64,000 nucleotides of DNA from Microbispora hainanensis. GTDB lineage: Bacteria > Actinomycetota > Actinomycetes > Streptosporangiales > Streptosporangiaceae. The notes beneath the pieces are model-generated. The model made no database searches. It saw only the letters and a list, made by a program, of their open reading frames with translations, and was not told the DNA's origin. Positions within the stretch are counted from its first letter, which is position 1; every line of letters begins with the position of its first letter. Both the position numbers and the translations under genes were made by a program. This document shows, one piece after another, positions 35,979 to 44,914 of the stretch. The stretch lies in NCBI RefSeq assembly GCF_036186745.1, contig NZ_CP108086.1, forward strand, positions 8,184,001 to 8,248,000, written 5' to 3'.

Positions 35979-38195
35979 ATGAACTCAATGGCACTCAAGC
36001 GGCCGCCTCTAGCCACCCTGCCCTTCCGCCAGTTCGTGCTCAAGGTGGCGAGCAGGTGTGATCTGGCCTGCGACCACTGCTATGTGTACGAACACGCCGA
36101 CACCAGCTGGCGGGGACGGCCGGTGGTGATGTCCGACGAGACCGCCGTCCGGGCGGCGGACCGGATCGCAGAGCATGCCGCCGAGCATCGAATCCAGACG
36201 ACGCACGTCGTCTTCCACGGAGGCGAGCCCCTCCTCGCCGGGATCGAGCGGCTCCGGCGTTTCGCACGGACGCTCCGCCGGGCGGTCGAGGGTGTCTGCA
36301 ACCTCGACCTGCGCATCCACACCAACGGCGTGCTCCTGTCACGAGCGTTCTGCGACATGTTCACGGACGAGGGCGTCAAGGTCGGCGTGTCGATCGACGG
36401 CGACCGCGTGGCGAACGACCGCCATCGGCTCTACGCCAACGGCCGCAGCAGCTACGACCAGGTCATCCGGGCGATCACCCTGCTGCGGGACCATTACCCG
36501 CATCTCTATGCCGGGCTGTTGTGCACCATCGACGTCCGCAACGATCCCATCGCGGTATACGAGGCGCTCGTCGCGCTGCGCCCTCCGCGCGTCGACTTCC
36601 TGCTGCCGCACGCAACGTGGGACAACCCCCCACTGCGGCCCGCCGGCCGGGACACCGCCTACGCCGACTGGCTGATCACCGTGCACGACCGGTGGCGCGC
36701 GGACGGCAGGCCGGTCCCGGTCAGGATATTCGAGTCGATCATCCTGACCGCCTCGGGCGGGGACAGCCAGACCGAGTCGCTCGGCCTGCGGCCCTCCGAC
36801 CTCGTCGTCATCGAGACCGACGGTTCCTACGAGCAGGCCGATTCGCTCAAGACCTCCTTCGACGGCGCGCCCGCGACCGGATATGACGTCTTCCGTCACT
36901 CGCTGAACGAGGCCGCGGGGCATCCCGGCTTCGCGGCGCGTCAGGGCGGCCTGGACTCCCTGTCCGAGGAGTGCCGCCGCTGCCCGCTCGTCGCCAGCTG
37001 CGGCGGCGGCCTCTACGCGCACCGCTACCGGACGGGCTCGGGCTTCGCGAACCCCTCGGTTTACTGCGCCGACCTCTTCCGGCTGATCTCCCACCTGGTC
37101 GCCTACGAGCGCCGGCGCCCGGCGACCCCCGTCCACCGGCTGCCGGTCGCCACCGTGGACGCCATGGCGTCGGGAAGCGTCACGTCTGACGACGTCGCCC
37201 TCCTGCGCGCCCCGCAGCTCAGCAGAGCACGGCTGGCGGCGCGCCGCACGGCGACGGTCGTCGCCGACGAGGAGTCCTGGTCCGTCCTCGTGGACGCGGA
37301 GCGGGCGGACCGCGCCGCGGTCGACGACCTGCTGAGCCACCCCTACGTCCGTGCCTGGGCGGCGCGCTGCGCGGCCGTCGATCCCGCCTCGCTCACCACC
37401 GCCGACACGGGTCATCTCGCCGCCGTCGCCGCGGTCGCCGCCGTACGGACCGGTCTGGCCGTGAAGGTGACGGTGCCGGTCGTCCAGGACTTCATTCATC
37501 TGCCCGCCCTCGGCCGCATGCGCGCGGCCGGAGAAGACCGCGCCGATGTCGAAGCGCACGACGGGTCGTTCGCCGTGAGGGTCGGCGGCCGATGGCATTC
37601 CGAGGACAGCGGGCTCTGGGAGCCCGTCCGCCTGGTCGGCGGCGCCGGGATCCGTCTGCTGCTCGACGACGTCGATCCTTATCGCGACTGCTACGGCCTG
37701 CCCGTCGAGGACCGGCTCAGCGCCGAGACCGCCGCCGGATGGGACGAGGTCGTCCGTGCCGCGCTCGACCTCCTGACCGATGATCAGCGGGCCGCCATGC
37801 GCGACGGCCTGCGCGTCGTGACGCCCCTCTCTCCGTCCGCGACGGGCGCGACGAGCCGCGCGGCGTACGGCGCGATCGCCCTGCCGCTGAGCGCCGGCCC
37901 CGAGACGACGGCCCGGCTGCTCGCCGAGCATTTCCACCGGGCCCAGCTCGGGGCGCTGCTCGACCTGCTCGACCTCGCCGGCGGCGACGCGAACCACGAG
38001 CGCCTGCTGTGCGATGCCTACGGGCTCCTTTCTGTCGCCGATCTCCTCGGTGAGAAGGAACTCGAGCGGCTGATGGAGACGATCGGCCAGATCACCGACT
38101 GGGCGCTCCCCGCTGTGGGGCGTCGGTTCGCCAGGCAACTGGCCGACGCAGCCGCCGCTCGCGGCAGCCGACTCACCACGACGCGGCGGGAGTGA
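35979..38195 (+). CDS. fxsB: FxsB-type radical SAM/SPASM cyclophane maturase with C-terminal degenerate HExxH domain
   Basis: 738 residues. N-terminal radical SAM domain with CDLACDHC (Cys27, 31, 34), GGEPLL near residue 87 and SIDGD near 139. A SPASM-type Cys cluster lies at about 331-365 (ECRRC, ASCGGG, VYCADL). This fits FxsB enzymes that build a three-residue cyclophane in FxsA. The C-terminal half resembles the HExxH domain often fused to FxsB, linked to alpha-ketoglutarate-dependent beta-hydroxylation, but the motif reads A649-E-H-F-H, so the first His is missing. ATG 35979 or 35988. A GTG 14 bases after its stop starts the FxsT-like gene. Confidence 0.88.
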   Translation: MNSMALKRPPLATLPFRQFVLKVASRCDLACDHCYVYEHADTSWRGRPVVMSDETAVRAADRIAEHAAEHRIQTTHVVFHGGEPLLAGIERLRRFARTLRRAVEGVCNLDLRIHTNGVLLSRAFCDMFTDEGVKVGVSIDGDRVANDRHRLYANGRSSYDQVIRAITLLRDHYPHLYAGLLCTIDVRNDPIAVYEALVALRPPRVDFLLPHATWDNPPLRPAGRDTAYADWLITVHDRWRADGRPVPVRIFESIILTASGGDSQTESLGLRPSDLVVIETDGSYEQADSLKTSFDGAPATGYDVFRHSLNEAAGHPGFAARQGGLDSLSEECRRCPLVASCGGGLYAHRYRTGSGFANPSVYCADLFRLISHLVAYERRRPATPVHRLPVATVDAMASGSVTSDDVALLRAPQLSRARLAARRTATVVADEESWSVLVDAERADRAAVDDLLSHPYVRAWAARCAAVDPASLTTADTGHLAAVAAVAAVRTGLAVKVTVPVVQDFIHLPALGRMRAAGEDRADVEAHDGSFAVRVGGRWHSEDSGLWEPVRLVGGAGIRLLLDDVDPYRDCYGLPVEDRLSAETAAGWDEVVRAALDLLTDDQRAAMRDGLRVVTPLSPSATGATSRAAYGAIALPLSAGPETTARLLAEHFHRAQLGALLDLLDLAGGDANHERLLCDAYGLLSVADLLGEKELERLMETIGQITDWALPAVGRRFARQLADAAAARGSRLTTTRRE

Positions 38196-38208
38196 AGCAG
38201 GGGAGACA

Positions 38209-41200
38209 GTGAGCCAGTTCAGAAACGGCCACATCGTCACGTTCTACTCCTACAAGGGAGGGACGGGAAGGACGATGGCGCTGGCCAACACGGCCTGGAT
38301 CCTCGCCTCCAACGGCCACCGCGTGCTGGTCGTGGACTGGGACCTGGAGTCTCCCGGCCTGCACAAGTTCTTCCGGCCCTTCCTCGACGGAGACATGATC
38401 AGCGGCACGACCGGCGTGATCGACCTGATCAAGGAGTTCGCCTGGGCGGCGACCCGCCCCGAGCCGCGTCCCGCCGACTGGCACACCCGGTACGCCGACG
38501 TGGGGCGGCACGTCCTGTCGGTCGAGTGGCCCCACTTCCCCGACGGCGGCTCCCTCGACTTCCTGCCCGCCGGACGGCAGAACCGCGACTACTCGTCGCT
38601 GGTGTCCACGTTCGACTGGGACAACTTCTACGAGCGGCTGGGCGGAGGGCAGTTCCTCGATGCCCTGCGGGTGGACATGCGTCGCGGCTACGACTACGTG
38701 CTCATCGACAGCCGCACCGGCCTGAGCGACATCGCCGACATCTGCACGGTCCACTTCCCCGACACCGTGGTGACCTGCTTCACGCTCAGCGACCAGAGCA
38801 TCGAGGGGGCCGCGCGGGTCGCGTCGGAGATCGCCGAACGGTTCCCCGACCGCCGCATCAGGATCCTGCCGGTCCCCATGCGCGTGGACGACGCGGAGAA
38901 GGAGAAGCTCGACGCGGGCCGGGCCTTCGCCCGCAGCCAGTTCGAGGGGTTCCCCAGCGACCTCGGCCAGGACCAGGCCGGCAGCTACTGGGGGGCCGTC
39001 GAGATCCCCTACAAGCCGTTCTACGCGTACGAGGAGACCCTGGCGACCTTCGGTGACGCGCCCGGCTCGCCCGGCTCGCTGCTGGCCGCCTACGAGCGGC
39101 TCACGGGCGTCATCACCGGAGGCCGGGTCTCGTCCCTTCCCCCGCTGGACGAGGAACTGCGGCTGAGTCACCGGGAGCTGTTCGTCCGGCGCCGCCCGTC
39201 GCTGTCGAACGACGTCAGCCTGAGCTACGTCCCCGAGGACCGGTTGTGGGCGGAGTGGATCGCCGCCGTGCTCACCCAGGCCGGCATGCGGGTCCGTACG
39301 CAGGGGGGCGAACGCGAGGAGGACGAGAGCGGGCAGGCGCGGACGCCGGAGGCCGCGGGCCGCACGGTCGCGCTGCTGTCCCCCGCCTACCTGCGCTCAC
39401 GGCAGGCCCGGGAGACCTGGCACGCCGCCGAGGGGCCCGCCACCCTGTCCGCTCACCTCCTTCCCGTCCGCGTGTCGGACGTCCGGGTCCCGCAGACGTA
39501 CGCCGACCCGCCCGCGCTGGACCTGTTCCGGCTGGACGAGCAGCACGCGGCCGCCGCGCTGCTGCGCGCCCTCGACCGCCCGGCGGGCACCGAGGCCGTG
39601 GGGCAGGGAGGGACGCCGCGGTATCCCGGCATCCAGCCCGCCATCCTGAACCTGCCGACCAGGAACGCCGCCTTCACCGGCCGGGGCGAGGTGCTGGAGC
39701 GGCTGCGGGACCAGTTGGTCGGCGGCAGCCAGGCCGTGGTGACCCAGGTGCAGGAGGGCCGCACCCAGGCCCTGTTCGGCCTCGGCGGCGTGGGCAAGAC
39801 ACATCTGGCCATCGAGTACGCCCACCGCTTCATGAGCGACTACGACGTCGTGTGGTGGGTGTCGGCCGAGCAGCCGGAGCTGCTGAACGGAGCGATGGCC
39901 GATCTGGCCGAGCGGCTGGGCATCAGGATCGGCGACAACCTGGCGGAGGCGGCGCTCGCGGCCAAGGACGCCTTACGGCGGGGCGAGCCGTACGCCCGCT
40001 GGCTGCTCATCTTCGACAACGCCAACAGCGCGGACGACGTGCAGACCTACCTGCCCGGCGGCTCCGGCCACGTGCTGATCACCTCGCGCAGCCAGACCTG
40101 GTCGCAGATCGCCAAGCCGCTGGAGATCGACGTCTTCACCCGGGAGGAGAGCCTGGAGCACCTGCGGCGCCGGGTCGCCGATCTCAGCGACGAGGAGGCC
40201 GACCGGGTGGCGGCCGCGCTCGGCGACCTGCCGCTCGCCATCGAACAGGCCGGGGCGTGGCTGCAGGAGACCGGCATGAGCGTGGACGAGTACGTCGACA
40301 AGCTCGCGAAGCAGCCCGTACGCACGCTCGCGCTCGGAGACTCCCCGACGACCTATCCGACGCCCGTCGCCGCCACCTGGAACGTGTCGTTCCAGCGACT
40401 GCGGGAAAAGTCGCCCGCGGCGGTCCGGCTGCTCCAGTTGCTCGCGTTCTTCGCCGCGGAACCGGTGTCGCTGTCCATGCTGTACGGCGACGAGACCGTG
40501 CGCTGCCTGGTCCGGTACGACGACTCGCTGCGTGAGAAAATCATGATCGGGCGGCTGGTGCGCGAGCTGAACAGGTTCGCCCTCGCCAAGGTCGACCAGC
40601 GCAACAACTCGGTGCAGGTGCACCGGCTGGTGCAGGCCGTGCTGCGCGACCAGATGGACGACGACGAGCGCGAGCGCACCGTCCACGAGGTGCACCGCAT
40701 CCTCCTGGGTGCCCGCCCGCGCGAGGGCGACACGGACGACCCCGGCAACTGGCCGCGCTACGACGAGATCTGGCCGCACCTCGCCCCGTCCAACGCCGAG
40801 GAGTGCGACGAGGAGGAGACCCGGCAGCTGCTGATCGACCGCGTGCGCTACCTGTATCGGCGCGGCGAGTTCGACCGGGCGCTGAGCCTCGGCCGCCGCC
40901 TGGAGGAGCTGTGGATCAGGAAGCTCGGCGACTACGACCGGCAGACGCTCTACCTGCGGTTCCACATGGGCAACGTGCTGCGCTCCCAGGGCAGGTACCT
41001 CGAGGCGTGCGATCTCAACCGGGCGATCCTCGAAGACCAGCGCAGGGTCCTGCCCGACCCGCATCCCCACACCCTGCAGACCGCGGGGAGCCTCGCGGCC
41101 GACCTGCGCGCGCTGGGCGAGCTGAGCGAGTCGCTGCGTATGGAGCAGGAGACCTACGCGCGGACCAAGGAGCTGTTCTTCGACGACCACCCGCGCGTCC

Positions 41201-42138
41201 TCGCGGCGGCCAACAATCTGGCCGTCGCCCTGCGGCACGTCGGTGACATCGGCGCCGCGCGCCGGCTCGACCAGGAGACCGCGGACAAGCGCCGCGAGGT
41301 GCTCGGTCCCGCCCACCCCTTCACGCTCCTGTCCGAGACGAACCTCGCTCTGGACATCCGGGAGGCCGGAGAGTACGCGAAGTCGGCCGACCTGCTGCGC
41401 GAGACGCTGAACAGCTACGGCGAGGTGTCCGGCCCCGAGCTCCCCGACACGCTGAACACCGCGCGCAGCCTCGCCGTGTCGCTGCGCGAGACCGGCGCGC
41501 TCGCCGAGGCGCGGCGGCTCACCGAGACGACCTACGAGCGGTGTCTCCAGCGCTTCGGTCCCGAGTCGCCCGACACCGTCGCCTGCAAGCTGAGCCTCGC
41601 CTGCGACCTCGCCGCGTCGGGCGACAGGCGACGGGCGTACGAACTCGCCTCCGAGGTCAGGGCCAGCTACGAAAGCAAGCTGGGCGCGGACAACCCCTAC
41701 ACCCTGATCGCGGCCAACAACATCACGATCTACCTGCGGCACCTGGGGGAGCTCGCCGAGAGCCGGGCGCTGGGCACCCGGACCCTCGCGACGTTGCGGC
41801 GCAAGGTCGGGCCCGACCACCCCTTCTCGCTCGCCTGCGGTGTCAACGTGGCCAACACCCTCGGAGACCTGCAGGACTACCCCGAGGCCGAGAAGCTGCA
41901 GCGGGACACGCTCGACCGGCTGCGCGCGGTGCTCGGCCCCCATCACCCCACCACGCTGATCTGCGAGGCCGACCTGGCCGTCACCCTCCGCGACGTCAGG
42001 CGGACCGACGAGGCGCGGGTGCTGCGCGAGCCGCTGCTCGTCCAGCTCCGCCGGATCCTCGGGGAGGCGCACCCGGTCATCGCGGCGGTGCTGGACTGGC
42101 GCCGCGTCGACCGCGAGCTGGAGCCGCTCCCCTGGTGA
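38209..42138 (+). CDS. FxsT-like protein: MinD-type ATPase, TIR-like domain, NB-ARC, TPR
   Basis: 1309 residues. Domain order: ParA/MinD ATPase with deviant Walker A KGGTGRT (16-22) and DYVLIDSRTGLSD; a TIR-like domain about 330-440 (DVSLSYVPEDRLWAEWIAAVL); an NB-ARC NTPase with P-loop GLGGVGKT (about 524-531), LLIFDNANS and LPLAIEQAGAWL; then TPR repeats from about 870 to 1290 with GPAHPFT- and GPDHPFS-type joints. It matches FxsT, the TPR component of FXS systems, with the TIR-like part perhaps replacing a separate FxsC. GTG start after GGGGAG. A 9-bp hairpin follows the stop. Confidence 0.85.
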   Translation: MSQFRNGHIVTFYSYKGGTGRTMALANTAWILASNGHRVLVVDWDLESPGLHKFFRPFLDGDMISGTTGVIDLIKEFAWAATRPEPRPADWHTRYADVGRHVLSVEWPHFPDGGSLDFLPAGRQNRDYSSLVSTFDWDNFYERLGGGQFLDALRVDMRRGYDYVLIDSRTGLSDIADICTVHFPDTVVTCFTLSDQSIEGAARVASEIAERFPDRRIRILPVPMRVDDAEKEKLDAGRAFARSQFEGFPSDLGQDQAGSYWGAVEIPYKPFYAYEETLATFGDAPGSPGSLLAAYERLTGVITGGRVSSLPPLDEELRLSHRELFVRRRPSLSNDVSLSYVPEDRLWAEWIAAVLTQAGMRVRTQGGEREEDESGQARTPEAAGRTVALLSPAYLRSRQARETWHAAEGPATLSAHLLPVRVSDVRVPQTYADPPALDLFRLDEQHAAAALLRALDRPAGTEAVGQGGTPRYPGIQPAILNLPTRNAAFTGRGEVLERLRDQLVGGSQAVVTQVQEGRTQALFGLGGVGKTHLAIEYAHRFMSDYDVVWWVSAEQPELLNGAMADLAERLGIRIGDNLAEAALAAKDALRRGEPYARWLLIFDNANSADDVQTYLPGGSGHVLITSRSQTWSQIAKPLEIDVFTREESLEHLRRRVADLSDEEADRVAAALGDLPLAIEQAGAWLQETGMSVDEYVDKLAKQPVRTLALGDSPTTYPTPVAATWNVSFQRLREKSPAAVRLLQLLAFFAAEPVSLSMLYGDETVRCLVRYDDSLREKIMIGRLVRELNRFALAKVDQRNNSVQVHRLVQAVLRDQMDDDERERTVHEVHRILLGARPREGDTDDPGNWPRYDEIWPHLAPSNAEECDEEETRQLLIDRVRYLYRRGEFDRALSLGRRLEELWIRKLGDYDRQTLYLRFHMGNVLRSQGRYLEACDLNRAILEDQRRVLPDPHPHTLQTAGSLAADLRALGELSESLRMEQETYARTKELFFDDHPRVLAAANNLAVALRHVGDIGAARRLDQETADKRREVLGPAHPFTLLSETNLALDIREAGEYAKSADLLRETLNSYGEVSGPELPDTLNTARSLAVSLRETGALAEARRLTETTYERCLQRFGPESPDTVACKLSLACDLAASGDRRRAYELASEVRASYESKLGADNPYTLIAANNITIYLRHLGELAESRALGTRTLATLRRKVGPDHPFSLACGVNVANTLGDLQDYPEAEKLQRDTLDRLRAVLGPHHPTTLICEADLAVTLRDVRRTDEARVLREPLLVQLRRILGEAHPVIAAVLDWRRVDRELEPLPW

Positions 42139-42140
42139 CC

Positions 42141-42168
42141 CGGGCGGCCAGGCCGATCAGGCCGCCCG
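42141..42168. terminator. hairpin between FxsT-like gene and convergent hydrolase
   Basis: Stem CGGGCGGCC pairs with GGCCGCCCG around a 10-base loop. It starts 2 bases after the FxsT-like stop and overlaps the 3' end of the alpha/beta hydrolase gene. Confidence 0.75.
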
Positions 42169-43041
42169 TTCGTCCCTGGCGAGCCAGCCGAGCAGGTCGG
42201 GCAGCACGTGCAGGGCGTGGAAGTGCGCCGCGCCCCGCTGGATCCGCACCGTGGCGGTAGGTATCCGCCCGGCCAGCCAGCGGGAGTGGCTGACCGGTGA
42301 GAACACGTCGTCCTCGCCGTGCCACAGCAGCGTGGGGACCCTGATGTCGGCGGGGTCGAACCCCCATGGCGAGCAGAAGGCCATGGCGTCGTCGATCCAG
42401 CCGTACGCGGAGTTGCGCACGGCCTCCGCGTAGTTCTGGACCAGCATCGTCCGGATGCCGGCGTCCGCGATCACGCTCCTGTCCGGCTCGGGCAGCTCGT
42501 CGTAGAGGGCGTTGACGAGCCGTACGGGGTCCTCGCGGATCTCGGCGGCGGTCGGGCCGAGCCGCGCCGCGAGCCGCGCCCGTCCCTGCATCGCGGTCAT
42601 GTACTCCGCGATGTTGCCCTCGGACATGCCGTCGAACCAGTCGAGGCCCTCCGCCTCCCGCGGCGCGAGCCCGACGAGCACGGCGGCCCGGGTCACCCGG
42701 TGAGGGATCAGGGCGGCGCAGGCCAGCGCGTGCGGCCCGCCGCCGGAACGGCCCACCACCGCGAAGCGGTCCAGCCCGAAGTGGTCCGCGATGGCGGCCA
42801 CGTCCGCGGCGACGTCCCCCACACTGCGGCCCTCGTGCCGGTCGGAGTCGCCGTACCCCGGGCGGTCGTAGGTGATGAGCCGCACGCCGAGCCGATAGAG
42901 CAGTCCTTCACGTGGAAGGGGGCCGATCCTGCTGCCGGGCGTCCCGTGGAGCAGGAACACCGGTCTTCCTCCGTGGATCTTTCCCCGTTGCGCGACCGCG
43001 AGGCGCCGCTCGCGATCCGCCGACCACACCCCGTCCGTCAA
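42157..43041 (-). CDS. alpha/beta hydrolase
   Basis: 294 residues. Oxyanion-hole LLHGTPGS, ITYDRPGYGDSD, nucleophile elbow GRSGG with Ser99, acid segment WHGEDDVFSP and late His in AAHFHAL: the complete catalytic triad. Substrate unknown. The TTG start has GGAGGG seven bases upstream. It is convergent with the FxsT-like gene and divergent from the RCK-RyR gene, so it separates the two units. Confidence 0.88.
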   Translation of the reverse strand: MTDGVWSADRERRLAVAQRGKIHGGRPVFLLHGTPGSRIGPLPREGLLYRLGVRLITYDRPGYGDSDRHEGRSVGDVAADVAAIADHFGLDRFAVVGRSGGGPHALACAALIPHRVTRAAVLVGLAPREAEGLDWFDGMSEGNIAEYMTAMQGRARLAARLGPTAAEIREDPVRLVNALYDELPEPDRSVIADAGIRTMLVQNYAEAVRNSAYGWIDDAMAFCSPWGFDPADIRVPTLLWHGEDDVFSPVSHSRWLAGRIPTATVRIQRGAAHFHALHVLPDLLGWLARDERAA

Positions 43042-43224
43042 CGCCGGGCCCTCCGTGTCGATCGTCGAAGGATCTCAGGCCCAGGATCCTCCGAACCGGT
43101 GTGACGCGAAAGGGCCCGGCGGCCTCGGAACGGCAACACCTTTCCCGGACGGCCCCTGGAGCGCTCCCTTTTGGCGGGTTATTTTCGATAAAGGCACGTG
43201 CCGCCCAGCGAAGGACGAGGATTT

Positions 43225-44910
43225 ATGGCCTTTCCCGCGAGCTACGTGGTGCGTGCGGTATTCGCGGGCCTGGCGGTGGCCGCACTGGTGACCGGATATA
43301 TCGGCCTTCAGACCTATGCGAAAACGCTGAATCTGCCGTCGGGTCCCCTCGATCTCCTCTACTGGGACCTGCAACTGTTCGTATTCGACTCCGCGCCGCT
43401 CGACGAGCCGAAACCGCTGCCGGGCCTGCTGGAGTTCGCGCGTTTCGCCGCGCCCGGCGTGACGATCTACACCCTCGTCGACGGAGCCCGCCTGCTGTTC
43501 GCCGCCGAACTGCGGCGGTTGCGGGCGCGCAGGTCGAAGGAGCACGTGGTCGTGTGCGGCACGGGATCGCCGGCGCTGGCCCTGGTGGAACGGCTGCGCG
43601 CGACGAGCACGCGGATCGTGATGATCGGGTCGGCTCCGGTGGCCGCCACCGGCGATCGCAGGGTGCTCTACGTCAGGGGCGACGCGCGCAGCCCCGCCAC
43701 CCTCCGCGCCGCCGGGATCCAGCGGGCCTCCGTCCTGTACGCCTGCGAGCCGGACAGCTCGGCCAACACGGCGATCGCCCTGGCGGCGCACGGCGTGGCC
43801 AGAGCCGACGGCAGGCGGCCCCTGTCGGCGTACGCGCTGATCTCCGATCCCGACCTGTGCGCCGCGCTGCGGGCCCGCCGGCTGAGCCTTCCCGGCAGGC
43901 CCCGGCTGCGTCTCGACTTCTTCAACCTGGACGAGCTCGCCGCCCGGGTGCTCCTGGACCGGCACCCGATAGTGAACGAGCAGCCTGTCGTCGTCATCGG
44001 GCTCGACGCCTTCGGCCGCAGCCTGCTGGTCGAGATGGCGCGCAGGCGGCGGCTGATCCCCGCGCCGTACCCGCTGCCCGTGACGGTCATCGACGCCGAC
44101 GCCACCAAGACCGTCGAGGCCGTGTGCCGCAGGTTCGAGTTCGTGGCCGAGACGTGCGCGCTGACCACGCACAACGCGCCGCCCGGCGACCTGCCGCTGG
44201 GAGAGCTGCTGCCGTCCGAGCCGCCGCAGCGGGTGTTCGTGTGCCATCGCGACCAGGACCTCGCGCTCAAGACCGCGCTCACCTCGCTGCGTCTGTGGAA
44301 CTGCGGGCCGGGATCGCTCGTGGTACGGGTCGAGGAGGCCGGCACCTTCAGCCGGGCCTTCGATGACGTCCATCTGCTGGAGGGGCTGTCCGGCGCCCTG
44401 CGCGTCTTCGCGGTCAACGAGGAGGCCGGCGACCCACGACTCATCGGGGAGGACCTGGTGGAGACGCTCGCCCGGGCGATCCACGAGAGCTACATCGTGG
44501 AGAACACCGCGCGGCGCCACGTGCGGGCGACCAACCCCTCGCTGGTGCCGTGGGAGAGCCTGCCGTCCCGTCTGCGGGCGGCGAACCGGCGGCAGGCCGA
44601 GGACATCGGCCGCAAGCTGACGAGCATCGGCTGCGCCCTCGCTCCCCGCGTGGAGCCCGAGCTGCACTTCGCCTTCAAGGACTACGAGATCGAGCAGCTT
44701 GCGATGATGGAGCACGAACGGTGGCTGCGGGACCTGGTCGCCGACGGATGGACCCGCGGCCCGGTCCGCGACGACGAGAGCAGGAGGCACCCCGACCTGG
44801 ACAGCTGGGACAACATCTCGGACATGGCGAGAGAGAAGGCCCGCGACACCGTGCGGAACCTGCCGCGCATCCTGGCCACCGCGGGTTTCCAGATCGTACG
44901 GGTCGGCTGA
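43225..44910 (+). CDS. membrane protein with two RCK/TrkA-N-like domains and a C-terminal RyR domain
   Basis: 561 residues from ATG 43225 (AAGGA and GAGG upstream). Hydrophobic segments lie at about 8-30 and 74-96 with YWDLQLFVF between; no K+ filter motif is seen. Two NAD-binding-like (TrkA-N/RCK) domains follow (EHVVVCGTGSPALAL about 106, QPVVVIGLDAFGRSLL about 255). A RyR domain ends the protein (EIEQLAMMEHERWLRDLVADG, DSWDNISDMAREKARDTVRNLP). Such domain sets occur in predicted nucleotide-ligand sensing and channel systems. Four bases downstream starts the SLOG gene. Confidence 0.85.
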   Translation: MAFPASYVVRAVFAGLAVAALVTGYIGLQTYAKTLNLPSGPLDLLYWDLQLFVFDSAPLDEPKPLPGLLEFARFAAPGVTIYTLVDGARLLFAAELRRLRARRSKEHVVVCGTGSPALALVERLRATSTRIVMIGSAPVAATGDRRVLYVRGDARSPATLRAAGIQRASVLYACEPDSSANTAIALAAHGVARADGRRPLSAYALISDPDLCAALRARRLSLPGRPRLRLDFFNLDELAARVLLDRHPIVNEQPVVVIGLDAFGRSLLVEMARRRRLIPAPYPLPVTVIDADATKTVEAVCRRFEFVAETCALTTHNAPPGDLPLGELLPSEPPQRVFVCHRDQDLALKTALTSLRLWNCGPGSLVVRVEEAGTFSRAFDDVHLLEGLSGALRVFAVNEEAGDPRLIGEDLVETLARAIHESYIVENTARRHVRATNPSLVPWESLPSRLRAANRRQAEDIGRKLTSIGCALAPRVEPELHFAFKDYEIEQLAMMEHERWLRDLVADGWTRGPVRDDESRRHPDLDSWDNISDMAREKARDTVRNLPRILATAGFQIVRVG

Positions 44911-44914
44911 GCGA

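Noticed and set aside
36339-38240. Long minus-strand frame opposite the radical SAM gene
   Set aside because: No family motifs; the plus strand has CxxxCxxC and SPASM cysteines.
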